A program made the translations under genes and the position numbers. Below are positions 44,311 to 53,003 of a DNA stretch of 64,000 nt, in pieces. Location of the stretch: positions 1 through 64,000 of the forward strand of contig JAFGSJ010000095.1 of the NCBI GenBank assembly GCA_016934675.1, in the 5' to 3' direction. Numbering within the stretch: position 1 is the first letter of the stretch; each line of letters starts with the position of its first letter. Below the pieces are notes generated by a model. The model did not search any database. It was given only the letters and a program-made list of their open reading frames with translations, and was not told the DNA's origin. The DNA comes from a bacterium. Its GTDB lineage: Bacteria > CSSED10-310 > JAFGSJ01.

Positions 44311-44896
44311 GTTCCTGTCCTCCGTTTGTTCTGTCACCTAACAATCTGTCCAGGACGATGGCCGATGCACTTCGTACGGACAGGTGGTTGAAATCTGAAT
44401 CACCCATGATTGGTTCCAGTAAATAATCTGCCTGTTCGATCACATCGTCAGCCAAGCCCCATCCTGTCCCAAAGATGATCAGATATGTATGCTCATTCCG
44501 GTTGATCATAGCACGTAATGTTTCATATGCAAGACCGGATTGTTTTTTTTTACTCGTGGTAACGATTTGTATTGGTTTGTGTCCGTATAATTGTTCAATC
44601 TCATCAGTAACTTCGCCTAACTCTTTTTTCAAGCTGATAACCTGCAGGGCCTCCTGTCTGGTCGGGTTGTAAAAGGCACCGTAACCTGTCAGCCAGTGCC
44701 CGATAATGCGTTCAGCCAGATCATGTTGCTGCTGCATCGGGTTGACGAAATAGAGTCGACCAATCCGGTAGCACCGGGCAACCCTGGCAATATCATGGAG
44801 ATCGTAACTCGACAGGCATGTGGCGATCACTTCGCGGTTTTTATTATAGACCGGATAATGGATAACTGCAAGATGGACATTGGGTCGTGTTAACAT
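44303..44896 (-). CDS. SPOUT-type RNA methyltransferase
   Basis: A 197-residue protein resembling the predicted SPOUT RNA methyltransferases often placed after trmD. Segments [18 protein letters not shown] (about 9-26), [18 protein letters not shown] and [14 protein letters not shown] (about 139-152, glycine-rich, at the knot that binds SAM) support this. The modified RNA is unknown. It overlaps trmD by 7 nt and rplS by 8 nt, so it is firmly within the ribosomal operon. Confidence 0.8.
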   Translation of the reverse strand: MLTRPNVHLAVIHYPVYNKNREVIATCLSSYDLHDIARVARCYRIGRLYFVNPMQQQHDLAERIIGHWLTGYGAFYNPTRQEALQVISLKKELGEVTDEIEQLYGHKPIQIVTTSKKKQSGLAYETLRAMINRNEHTYLIIFGTGWGLADDVIEQADYLLEPIMGDSDFNHLSVRSASAIVLDRLLGDRTNGGQEHA

Positions 44897-45627
44897 TTCT
44901 GCTCATATTCCATTTTTATCTGTTCAAGTAATTTCAGATCTTCAGGTGAAAGCTGTGCTCGTTCGAGTAGATCCGGGCGATGACGATAGGTATTAGCCAA
45001 GGCCTGCTTTCTCCGCCAGGTCCTGATGTGCTCATGATGACCGGAGATCAATACTTCCGGCACGGCCATACCTCGAAAGACTTGCGGCCTGGTATAGGTC
45101 GGATAATCAAAAAACGGGGTCGAGAATGATTCGTTCACGACCGATTGCACATTCCCAACGACACCGGGGAGAAGCCGGCAGATGGCATCAATGATGACCA
45201 GGGCCGGAAATTCACCTCCGGAAGTCACAAAATCCCCGAGTGAGATTTCACGATGGACCAAACCTAATCGGACCCGTTCATCAACACCTTCGTAATGCCC
45301 GCAGATGAAGACCAGATGAGTCAAGCGGGCCAACTCTTCCGCCATTTTTTGCTGAAATGGTTCGCCCTGGGGAGACAAGAGCAGGACGGTCGAGTCTGCG
45401 GTCGTAACAGATTCAACCGCGGCAAAGATTGGACCAGCTTTCATGACCATACCCTCGCCACCGCCATAGGGTGTATCATCCACCGTATGATGACGATCGA
45501 TCGTAAAAGTCCTGATATCATGAATGTCAATCGTAATCTGACCCGCTTGTTGTGCTTTTCCCAGAATGCTTTGTTGGAGCGGAACCGATACCATATCAGG
45601 GAAAATGGTCAAAACATCAATCTTCAT
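44890..45627 (-). CDS. trmD: tRNA (guanine37-N1)-methyltransferase
   Basis: A 245-residue TrmD. MKIDVLTIFPDM at the start, DDTPYGGGEGMVMK (about 49-62), LSPQGEPFQQ, FICGHYEGVDERV (about 104-116) and SLGDFVTSGGEFPAL form the trefoil-knot SAM site. It methylates G37 of tRNAs reading CNN-type codons and prevents +1 frameshifting. ATG 45627 follows GAAGGTG and overlaps the rimM stop by 11 nt; a longer start at 45657 lies inside rimM. Confidence 0.96.
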   Translation of the reverse strand: MKIDVLTIFPDMVSVPLQQSILGKAQQAGQITIDIHDIRTFTIDRHHTVDDTPYGGGEGMVMKAGPIFAAVESVTTADSTVLLLSPQGEPFQQKMAEELARLTHLVFICGHYEGVDERVRLGLVHREISLGDFVTSGGEFPALVIIDAICRLLPGVVGNVQSVVNESFSTPFFDYPTYTRPQVFRGMAVPEVLISGHHEHIRTWRRKQALANTYRHRPDLLERAQLSPEDLKLLEQIKMEYEQKC

Positions 45628-46153
45628 CACCTTCGAATAATCCCGGGAGCGGATCAATGATCAAACGATGCCGGTCCTTATCCAATTGGACAATGACCGA
45701 CTTGAGGAAAGGCACCAGGACTTCTCCCTCCTTTCCAACCACAGCAAGAACATCGTTACTCCCTGTCTCGAGAATTTCGGTCACCACGCCATACTCCTTG
45801 TTGGTCCGATCATACACCGTGGCCCCCAATAAATCATGGCAAAAATATTCATCATCCGCCAGAGTAATCATATCCTTTTCGAGAACCATAAGTGCACTAC
45901 CGCGCAAGTATTCGGCCTCAGTCCTGGTGGAAATCTCGAAAAATCGGACGATCGGTATCTGTTTCAGATAACGGATACTCTGAATCGTCACCGGGTGAGG
46001 TTGCTCTTCATCCGCTGAAACCAGAAAGAGAGTCCTCAGAGATTCGAGTCTGTGTTGATCATGATGGAAAAGTCTGATCTTGACTTCACCTTTCAGACCG
46101 TGGGCTGAGAAAATCGTCCCGATCGTAACCAGTGTCCCTGGCACTTTAGTCAT
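45617..46153 (-). CDS. rimM: Ribosome maturation factor RimM
   Basis: A 178-residue RimM. The N-terminal domain has IGTIFSAHGLKGEVKI (about 11-26). The PRC-barrel domain includes EYFCHDLLGATVYD and VPFLKSVIVQLD near the C terminus. It helps mature the 30S head by binding S19. The start overlaps the khpA stop by one base (TAATG), and it ends inside trmD. Confidence 0.94.
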   Translation of the reverse strand: MTKVPGTLVTIGTIFSAHGLKGEVKIRLFHHDQHRLESLRTLFLVSADEEQPHPVTIQSIRYLKQIPIVRFFEISTRTEAEYLRGSALMVLEKDMITLADDEYFCHDLLGATVYDRTNKEYGVVTEILETGSNDVLAVVGKEGEVLVPFLKSVIVQLDKDRHRLIIDPLPGLFEGDED

Positions 46154-46383
46154 TATTCCAGAATTTCCAACACGATCCGCTTCTTATCTTTGGTTGCAGC
46201 AGCAGTCAACAATGTCCGAATAGCACGGGCGGTCCTTCCCTGACGTCCAATCACTTTACCGAGGTCTTCCTGAGCGACACGAAGTTCGATGACGGTTGTT
46301 TTTTCACCCTCAATTTCTGAAACAGTCACCTGGTCCGGATTGTCAACGAGTGCTTTCACGATGAATTCGACTAAATCTTTCAT
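46153..46383 (-). CDS. khpA: KH-domain RNA-binding protein KhpA
   Basis: A 76-residue single KH-domain protein (YlqC/KhpA). The GxxG loop is [14 protein letters not shown] (about 48-61), preceded by the beta strand with [14 protein letters not shown]. It binds RNA, often with KhpB. It sits between rpsP and rimM, as in many bacteria, with AGGAGG upstream. Confidence 0.93.
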   Translation of the reverse strand: MKDLVEFIVKALVDNPDQVTVSEIEGEKTTVIELRVAQEDLGKVIGRQGRTARAIRTLLTAAATKDKKRIVLEILE

Positions 46384-46492
46384 GACTGATAAACCTCCTG
46401 GTCATTTGAGCCATCATAAGAGAGAATGAGGAAACGTCAGAGTTTTCAACGATAGATGCTCCCATTTGGTCCAGATGGACGGCTGAAAAAAA

Positions 46493-46759
46493 CTATTCAG
46501 CTTCACTCTGAGGGGCACCGAGCACATTCTTTTTATGCAGTATATTACGAACGCTTTCCGAAGGGATAGCACCCTTATCCAGCCAAGCGACAGCACGATC
46601 GACTTTCAGTTCGATCTTGGCAGGCTCTGCAACCGGGTCGAAATAACCGATGTTTTCAAGAAAAGCCCCGTCACGTTTTCCTCGGGAATCTGCAACGACA
46701 ATCCTGAAAAAAGGTCTACCTTTTGCTCCCATTCTCTGTAATCTTATCCGAACTGCCAA
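46493..46759 (-). CDS. rpsP: 30S ribosomal protein S16
   Basis: An 88-residue S16. AVRIRLQRMGAKGRPFFRIV at the N terminus and IGYFDPVAEPAKIEL are diagnostic. The start is TTG at 46759, because GGAGGT lies 6 nt upstream and S16 proteins begin at this AVRIRL position; a longer start at 46777 would include the ribosome-binding site. A TTG start on a highly expressed ribosomal gene is somewhat unusual. A gap of about 110 bp separates it from khpA. Confidence 0.95.
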   Translation of the reverse strand: MAVRIRLQRMGAKGRPFFRIVVADSRGKRDGAFLENIGYFDPVAEPAKIELKVDRAVAWLDKGAIPSESVRNILHKKNVLGAPQSEAE

Positions 46760-46798
46760 ATCTGCACCTCCTTCCACACTATCGGTGGGTGGTGTACG

Positions 46799-48130
46799 CT
46801 AACGGAAAAGCCCTGCCAAATTCATCATCTTGCCTGATCCAGTAAACCGTTTCATCATTTTCCGCATCATGGTAAATTGCTTGATCAAACGAGCAACATC
46901 CTGGATCGAGGTTGCACTTCCGGCAGCAATACGTTTTTTTCGACTGAGGTTTTTGAGGACCTCGATATTATCACGTTCATACGGCGTCATGGAATTGATC
47001 ATGGCGTCTATTTTCTTCAATTCAGCTTCAGAATTCTGTAATTCATCCCCCAAGTTCAACTTACTCATGCCGGGAATCATACCCATTAATTGATCGAGTG
47101 GCCCCATTTTTTTAATCTGATGGAGTTGGTCCTGGAAGTCCTTGAGCGTAAACTGGGCTTTTTGTATCTTGCGGGCAAGCTCCTCAGCTTTTTGCTTATC
47201 GATCGTGCTTTCCGCTTTTTCGATCAAGGACAAAACGTCACCCATTCCCAGAATGCGTGAAGCCATTCGTTCGGGATGAAACGCTTCGAGCAGGTCGAAT
47301 TTCTCACCAACGCCAATGAATTTGATAGGTTTGCCGGTTACGGCACGAATGGATAGAGCTGCTCCACCACGGGCATCACCGTCCATTTTGGTCAGAATAA
47401 CCCCGGTCAGATCGAGTAATTCATCAAATTTCTGGGCGACATTGACTGCGTCCTGACCAGTCATGGCATCTGCGACAAAAAGGACCTCCGAGGGTTGCAC
47501 GGTCTTCTTTATGTTCGTCAATTCAGCCATCAATTCTTCATTGATGTGCAAACGCCCCGCCGTATCGAGAATGACCGGATCAAAACCATGCATGGCAGCA
47601 TGCTGAAAAGCACGTTGGCTGATGGTGACCGGATCGATATGTGCTCCGGGTGCGAAAACCTCGATGTCCAATTCCTTACCGATCGTACGTAACTGATCGA
47701 TGGCGGCCGGACGATAAATATCTGCGGCAACGAGGATCGGACGCTTGCGGTCCTGGACCAGGACCCGGGCTAACTTACCACAGGTCGTGGTCTTACCGGA
47801 ACCCTGCAAGCCGACAAGCATAAATACTGTGGGGGGTTGGGACTTGAACTGCAAGCGTTGATGTGAGGAACCCATCAACGCGATCAATTCCTCATGAACG
47901 ACTTTGATCAACTGTTGCCCAGGGGTCAGACTCTTCAGTACGTCCACACCGACAGCACGCTCTTTGATCCGTTCGATGAAATCTTTGACGACTTTGAAGT
48001 TGACATCGGCCTCCAATAAGGCCAGACGCACCTCACGGGTCGCATCCTTGATGTTGTCATCGTTGAGACGAGCCTGCTTCTTCAGTTTCTTGAAAATGTC
48101 TTCGAATCTGTCCTGAAGATTATCGAACAT
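46799..48130 (-). CDS. ffh: Signal recognition particle protein Ffh
   Basis: A 443-residue SRP54 homologue. The N domain opens MFDNLQDRFEDIFKKL. The GTPase has G1 GLQGSGKTTTCGKLA (about 107-121), DTAGRLHINEEL (about 190-201) and TKMDGDARGGAA (about 248-259). The C-terminal M domain is Met-rich (MGPLDQLMGMIPGMSKL near 345-361, and MMRKMMKRFTGSGKMMNL at the end) and binds signal peptides and 4.5S RNA. It heads the ribosomal operon, 39 bp before rpsP. Confidence 0.97.
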   Translation of the reverse strand: MFDNLQDRFEDIFKKLKKQARLNDDNIKDATREVRLALLEADVNFKVVKDFIERIKERAVGVDVLKSLTPGQQLIKVVHEELIALMGSSHQRLQFKSQPPTVFMLVGLQGSGKTTTCGKLARVLVQDRKRPILVAADIYRPAAIDQLRTIGKELDIEVFAPGAHIDPVTISQRAFQHAAMHGFDPVILDTAGRLHINEELMAELTNIKKTVQPSEVLFVADAMTGQDAVNVAQKFDELLDLTGVILTKMDGDARGGAALSIRAVTGKPIKFIGVGEKFDLLEAFHPERMASRILGMGDVLSLIEKAESTIDKQKAEELARKIQKAQFTLKDFQDQLHQIKKMGPLDQLMGMIPGMSKLNLGDELQNSEAELKKIDAMINSMTPYERDNIEVLKNLSRKKRIAAGSATSIQDVARLIKQFTMMRKMMKRFTGSGKMMNLAGLFR

Positions 48131-48360
48131 GTTTCATCCATTACCGATTTCGGAGTCTGAACTCAGTTATACTTCTCATTGCCGCTCTGTTCGTCTGATG
48201 TATTCCTGAAAAAGGAAAACAGCGACTCTTGTATCGGGCGATTACAGCACACCCCATAACCGCGTTATACGAACAAGGTTTCTGTATGTTGATGGCCTTT
48301 TGAACCGGAATACTATCTCGAAAGGCGACAATTCTTGATAACCATGTTAACAAGTTAGAT
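48131..48360 (-). other. Leader and intergenic region of ffh
   Basis: The gap between rimO and ffh is 307 bp (48131-48437). Downstream of a candidate promoter about 220 nt of leader precede ffh. An 80-codon frame in it has no family match and no good start site. I looked for a 4.5S RNA (GGAAGGAAGCA-like core) and found none. Confidence 0.5.
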
Positions 48361-48390
48361 AAGATATACATCTGTTCATGCAAATGTCAA
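48361..48390 (-). promoter_or_regulatory. Candidate sigma-70 promoter of the ffh-rpsP operon
   Basis: Minus strand TTGACA (48390-48385) with TATATC (48368-48363, 16-nt spacer) or TATCTT (48366-48361, 18-nt spacer). It is the clearest -35 in the gap and would drive the whole ribosomal operon. Confidence 0.5.
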
Positions 48391-48437
48391 GAGCCGACAT
48401 GTCTATTTATTACCGCGGAGCATACAGGTGGACCGAT

Positions 48438-49832
48438 TCAATAATCGACCCAATGAGCTTCTCCTGAAAGGGCTGCCTGAGTACCGCAAGGATAGACCAC
48501 TGAACCGAAAAGATCATAATGACTGGTTCGTTCGATGCGCACCCTTTTAAAGACGCCTGGTTCGAAATGCTGATGATCATCTTTGATCAGAACCAGACCA
48601 TCGACTTCCGGAGCTTGAAAATGTGCCCGGGCTGTTAGAAAAATCTGTCCGTTATCACTTCTGACCCTATCTTCGACCAGAACATCGATCAGTCTGCCCT
48701 GAAAGCGTTTCAGTCGTTTTTGTGATATAGCTGCTTGGGTTTTAAGTATCACATCTGCCCGCTCTTGCTTTATTTCATCCGAAACCTGATAGCGCATCTT
48801 GGCCGCCCGAGTCCCACTTTCACGCGAGTATTTGAACACACCGAGATGATCGAATTCATTGTCTTTGATAAAAGCATGCAGGCGGCGGAACTGCTCGTCG
48901 GTCTCACCGGGAAAACCAACGATCAATGTCGTCCGTAACGATATGTCAGGAATCATTTTCCTGATCGTGTCAAAAAGCCTGGTATAAGTGCGTGTATCGC
49001 CCCGACGTCCCATTTTTCGTAATATTTTTTGATCGATATGCTGGATAGGAACATCAAGGTAGGGCAGGATTTTTTTCTCGGATTGCATGATGTCAAGAAG
49101 AGGTTGGGTGATATTGTCAGGATGAGCATATAATAAACGGATCCAACTGATACGAGGCAAACGGACCAATTCGGTCAGAAGTCTGATCAAGTCGACACCA
49201 TCATCGAGATCAGAACCATAATGAGTAATGTCCTGGGCGGTAATGATGAGCTCCTGAACACCGAGATCGTTTAAGAACCTGGCTTCTTCGAGAATATCAT
49301 TCAGTGGACGACTTCTCAAGGTCCCCCGGACAAGAGGAATAACGCAATAACTGCAATTGTTCCGGCAACCCTCGGCAATCTTCAGATACGCATAATGAGA
49401 CGGCGTAATCGAGACCTTGGGGAAATCCCTGAAAGGATACAGCTTTCCGGGTGGCTCGATTGAAGGACAGGAACGTTTGGGGAGATTCCGGCAAATCCAA
49501 CCCACCTCATCAAGTTGACTGATACCGATGATCTGATCCACTTCAGGTATGAGTTCGAACAGTTGTTTACCATATCGCTGCGAGAGACAACCGGTTACCA
49601 GGATGTATCGGCACAATCCTTTACTTTTAAGGTTGACGGCTTCGAGTACCGTCTCGATCGACTCTTCTTTGGCATCATCAATGAAACAACAGGTGTTGAC
49701 AACAACGATTTCGCACCCGGCCACAGGGTCGACTATCTGAAAACCCTCCTTAACCAGCGAACCAAGCATGATCTCGGTATCACTCAGGTTCTTGGCGCAT
49801 CCAAGCGAATAAATACCCACCGTGTGCTTCAT
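48438..49832 (-). CDS. rimO: Ribosomal protein S12 methylthiotransferase RimO
   Basis: A 464-residue MiaB/RimO-type radical SAM enzyme. Cys residues for the auxiliary 4Fe-4S cluster are in SLGCAKN, NTCCFI and TGCLSQ. The radical SAM motif is CRNNCSYC (about 158-165). A TRAM domain ends the protein. It methylthiolates Asp88 of S12. SLGCAKNLSDTE near the start favours RimO over MiaB. I prefer ATG 49832 to ATG 49859, because a good -10 box overlaps the latter and family members begin close to this point. Confidence 0.92.
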   Translation of the reverse strand: MKHTVGIYSLGCAKNLSDTEIMLGSLVKEGFQIVDPVAGCEIVVVNTCCFIDDAKEESIETVLEAVNLKSKGLCRYILVTGCLSQRYGKQLFELIPEVDQIIGISQLDEVGWICRNLPKRSCPSIEPPGKLYPFRDFPKVSITPSHYAYLKIAEGCRNNCSYCVIPLVRGTLRSRPLNDILEEARFLNDLGVQELIITAQDITHYGSDLDDGVDLIRLLTELVRLPRISWIRLLYAHPDNITQPLLDIMQSEKKILPYLDVPIQHIDQKILRKMGRRGDTRTYTRLFDTIRKMIPDISLRTTLIVGFPGETDEQFRRLHAFIKDNEFDHLGVFKYSRESGTRAAKMRYQVSDEIKQERADVILKTQAAISQKRLKRFQGRLIDVLVEDRVRSDNGQIFLTARAHFQAPEVDGLVLIKDDHQHFEPGVFKRVRIERTSHYDLFGSVVYPCGTQAALSGEAHWVDY

Positions 49833-49857
49833 ATATGCAGGAGTACTCATATTGGAC

Positions 49858-49886
49858 ACAGTATGACGATTATGAGCCTATTTCAA
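49858..49886 (-). promoter_or_regulatory. Candidate sigma-70 promoter of rimO
   Basis: Minus strand TTGAAA (49886-49881), 17-nt spacer, TACTGT (49863-49858). The -10 overlaps the upstream ATG at 49859-49857, so transcripts would begin after that codon. This supports the internal ATG 49832. Confidence 0.45.
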
Positions 49887-50045
49887 GGATTGAGCGGCTG
49901 TTCACGCTTTCCCGTTCTATTGAAAAGTTGCAGACTCGATCCTCCTTGACTATTACATTATACAGGAAGTGAGCAGACCCTATTCAGTTCTGAAACTGTC
50001 TTTCTCGACCAGTAAAGTAATCCGCATACAATTCAAGGAGAGAAT

Positions 50046-50480
50046 ATGTGGTTCATCGTCCTTGATCCAGATGGATCAGTGACTGAAAAGAAAGGCTCGA
50101 TCAAGAGAATAGTCATGCTTGTATTTCTCCTGATCCTGGTAATTAGTATCATCCTGATCGGGTCCAGCGTTTACCGACTCATCATCGGTCACAACCTCCT
50201 GGTCGATGCGCTCGAGATCAGAGGCGGGTACAGATCGAACAGTGTCGATCCCAAACCCTATCTCAATAAAGCCCAACTGGATATTCCGAACACCCTGATG
50301 TATTATCTTGCGCATCCATTGACGGCTGATTTCAGATTGATCTATATCAAACGCGGTTATACGGTCTGTCGGGCCACCTTGAAATCAAAGAACGGGTTTT
50401 GGTATCTGGAAATACCGGATGAAACCCGCTGGCCAAAAAAGGCAAAGCCAACGCCTATTCCCACTCCCACTTCAGAATAA
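50046..50480 (+). CDS. Small single-pass membrane protein of unknown function
   Basis: A 144-residue protein with one hydrophobic segment (about 22-47, MLVFLLILVISIILIGSSVY) and a periplasmic domain of about 95 residues ending in a Pro/Thr-rich tail. No family recognised. AAGGAG sits just upstream of ATG 50046, supporting a real gene. It is alone, divergent from rimO and convergent with the RluA gene. Confidence 0.7.
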   Translation: MWFIVLDPDGSVTEKKGSIKRIVMLVFLLILVISIILIGSSVYRLIIGHNLLVDALEIRGGYRSNSVDPKPYLNKAQLDIPNTLMYYLAHPLTADFRLIYIKRGYTVCRATLKSKNGFWYLEIPDETRWPKKAKPTPIPTPTSE

Positions 50481-50492
50481 CAGCCAGAATTA

Positions 50493-51680
50493 TTACCTGT
50501 TACGCAGAAGGTTCAGGACTTCCTTCATATCATCAGGAATTGGTGCGACCAGTTCGAGAAACATGTTGGTCACCGGATGCTGAAGACCTATCGAATATGA
50601 ATGCAGGAAAAAACGATGAGGATCGAAGTCGATGTTTTTGAAGAGAAACTCTTCAGAGAAAGCCGTGACTGGGGGACCACCATATTGGATATCACCCAGT
50701 AATGGTAAACCCTTTTCAGCAAACTGACGCCTGATTTGATGCGTTTTCCCTGTCTGAGGACTGATCCGTAACCAGAGATAGTCCTGAAAACGTTCCAAGA
50801 CTTCATAGGTCAAAATAGCTTTGGTATCTGCATTATCAGTCAGACTTTCATTGCTGCGGGAATCATCTTCGTGGGAGTTAAGGACCGTTTCAATCATTCC
50901 ACTGTCAGTGTCCAACGTGCCGCAGACAATGGCCAGATAGTTCTTTTGTATGGTATGCTTCTTGAACTGATCTGTCAGTGAAATATTGGCTTGCTTGGTG
51001 CGACTGAAAAGCATGATCCCACTGCTGTTTTGATCAAGTCGATGGATCAGATTGACCCGAAATTGATTCTCACCCTGTGTGTGCAGATAATACTCGACCA
51101 AGCGGCCCAGGGTAAAATCATCTGAAGTCCGAGTTCCTTGCGATGGGATGCCATTTTTCTTGTTGACCGCAATAATACTAGTGTCCTTGAAGAGAATGTC
51201 TTTCTCAATCAAGTGCAATTCAGGATGAGGCGGTATACTCGGCTTAGAAACGGGGTAGGCTTTGTGTTCATGCGTTTTATTCTCTTCTTTGGGAACTGGG
51301 GAAGTCTTGTGTTCAGTCAATTGGGATGGCTTCCTTCTCTGATGTTTGACGATCTCTCGAGGTTTGTGATGACCGGACTCCAGAGGATCCTTCACTTTCT
51401 GCACCTGTCTTGGAGCTTCAGCCCGGACCTCAGGCTGACTGATCGCTTCGCTCGGAGATGCATTTTCCTGTTCGATCGGAGGCACGAATATGGTTATATT
51501 TTCATTACCCCTGATGCGATAAGAACATATTTTAATGCGTTTCCGACCGAGATATACTCCCCCTCTTTGCAAGGCTTTCCGGGCCTGATTGCGTGAAAGA
51601 CCCTCAATTTTCTGACTGAGAAACTGATCGATTCGGAACCCTTTCTCTGCTTCTGTCGCTGTAACTTTATGCTTTTTCAT
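50493..51680 (-). CDS. RluA-family pseudouridine synthase with long linker
   Basis: A 395-residue RluA-type enzyme. An S4 RNA-binding domain (about 12-70) is followed by a long charged, Pro/Lys/His-rich linker (about 75-155) and the catalytic domain. The active site HRLDQNSSGIMLF (about 219-231) has the catalytic Asp. LRISPQTGKTHQIRRQF (about 306-322) is also typical. Target is 23S rRNA or tRNA, unspecified. The linker is longer than in most RluA/C/D proteins. It ends a run with the Grc3-like and LpxL-like genes. Confidence 0.9.
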   Translation of the reverse strand: MKKHKVTATEAEKGFRIDQFLSQKIEGLSRNQARKALQRGGVYLGRKRIKICSYRIRGNENITIFVPPIEQENASPSEAISQPEVRAEAPRQVQKVKDPLESGHHKPREIVKHQRRKPSQLTEHKTSPVPKEENKTHEHKAYPVSKPSIPPHPELHLIEKDILFKDTSIIAVNKKNGIPSQGTRTSDDFTLGRLVEYYLHTQGENQFRVNLIHRLDQNSSGIMLFSRTKQANISLTDQFKKHTIQKNYLAIVCGTLDTDSGMIETVLNSHEDDSRSNESLTDNADTKAILTYEVLERFQDYLWLRISPQTGKTHQIRRQFAEKGLPLLGDIQYGGPPVTAFSEEFLFKNIDFDPHRFFLHSYSIGLQHPVTNMFLELVAPIPDDMKEVLNLLRNR

Positions 51681-51731
51681 GGTTATCTCGTCAACTCCCG
51701 TTAATAATGATTACAAAGATCAGACCAGGGA

Positions 51732-52988
51732 CTACCAACTGCCTGGAATAATATACCCCGCTTCCCTTCCATCTTCTTCATATCTCAATGAACCAAAAAA
51801 GACCACTTTAATTTTTACCTGATCTGGGACCGGACTCCGTATGGTCATAACACGACCCGCAAAATCAATCTTTTCGATCAAGCCTAATCCCAACATGTGA
51901 TGCTTGCCGTCAAGCAATCCCACGAGTATCCCCTTTTCCGAGCCAGGACTGATGACCCTGATCGGTCCGGAAACATTGTTAATTCTTCCGTCTGCCTTAG
52001 GGATACTCCCTTCGATCGGGACTACCAGACAACCCTCCAATGGACCATAATCCTCGCCATATAATACCGGAATTCCCCCCACTGCTTGCACTTCACGACC
52101 GGTCCTGAAATACGAGCCCATGGTCCTGATCTGCTCGAAACTTAAACTGAAAAGGGTACTTCCTTGAAAATATCGAGACGATAGCAGCTCCCTGATCGTC
52201 TTGCGAATTTCTGGTGAGCGGGGAAGGATATCAGGAGATACATTCATTTTCAGGACCATCTCCGGAGCCAGGTGTTGAACCAGATGCATTAACTCACCCT
52301 GACGCTCAAGAATGATAACACCATCAGGTTCAACGAGTTCCAATTTGGCCGTTTTGAGAAGTCGAGCACCATCACCTCGGGTCCAACCGCACGTATTTAC
52401 TATGACTGTCTCCGTCCTTTTCAAGACTACGTGCATCAGCTTGTGTAGACCGGACAGGGTGACTGTGAGATGCCCCTCAGGAGAATGAGAACCCACAAAG
52501 GCAAGTTCCATAACCGGGGCATCAGTCATGAAAACAATGGGCTGCTCGATGCTAGCTGCACCGATACAACCTGGCGGACCGATATCCGATTGGCCGATAT
52601 CACAGTCGATAAGCCCGACAGTCTTGCGTTCTGTAACCAACTCATTGACCAGACGCGTACATAAAAAGGACTTGCCACTGTCCATTTCACCCAAAACGAT
52701 AATCCGCTTCCACTCTCGGTCCCTGATCTGTGCGAGTTTTTCCTCAAATTCAGACATCATCCGAGGATCATGAACATGAGGCGTGATCTGGGCCTGAAGT
52801 TCACAATCATCAGACAATTGGTCCACAAAGACACTCTTACCCAGTGGAACATGCAGTCCCGACCCGGCAGTGAATGAGACACCGTGGACCCGAAAAAGGC
52901 CCCTCCTGAATTGTATGTCCTGCTCACCCCGTATTAAGACTGATTTTGCCCGCATGATTGGCTCGTACGTTTCCGCTTGATCAGACAA
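51732..52988 (-). CDS. Clp1/Grc3-type polynucleotide 5'-hydroxyl kinase
   Basis: A 418-residue P-loop protein related to Clp1/NOL9/Grc3. Walker A is GEMDSGKS (about 97-104), followed by VGLIDCDIGQSDIGPPG (about 122-138), the family's lid and metal-binding signature. An N-terminal beta-rich domain and a C-terminal domain of about 130 residues flank it, as in Clp1. Eukaryotic and archaeal relatives phosphorylate 5'-OH RNA ends; bacterial members are less studied. The TTG start at 52988 is near AAGGA and 15 nt after the acyltransferase stop, so co-transcription is likely. Confidence 0.8.
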   Translation of the reverse strand: MSDQAETYEPIMRAKSVLIRGEQDIQFRRGLFRVHGVSFTAGSGLHVPLGKSVFVDQLSDDCELQAQITPHVHDPRMMSEFEEKLAQIRDREWKRIIVLGEMDSGKSFLCTRLVNELVTERKTVGLIDCDIGQSDIGPPGCIGAASIEQPIVFMTDAPVMELAFVGSHSPEGHLTVTLSGLHKLMHVVLKRTETVIVNTCGWTRGDGARLLKTAKLELVEPDGVIILERQGELMHLVQHLAPEMVLKMNVSPDILPRSPEIRKTIRELLSSRYFQGSTLFSLSFEQIRTMGSYFRTGREVQAVGGIPVLYGEDYGPLEGCLVVPIEGSIPKADGRINNVSGPIRVISPGSEKGILVGLLDGKHHMLGLGLIEKIDFAGRVMTIRSPVPDQVKIKVVFFGSLRYEEDGREAGYIIPGSW

Positions 52989-53003
52989 TGGTCCTTCAAT
53001 GAA

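Noticed and set aside
48131-48360. Possible 4.5S RNA next to ffh
   Set aside because: The conserved GGAAGGAAGCA-like loop is absent.
48141-48383. 80-codon minus-strand frame in the ffh leader
   Set aside because: It lies across the candidate promoter and leader, has no good start site and no recognisable protein features.
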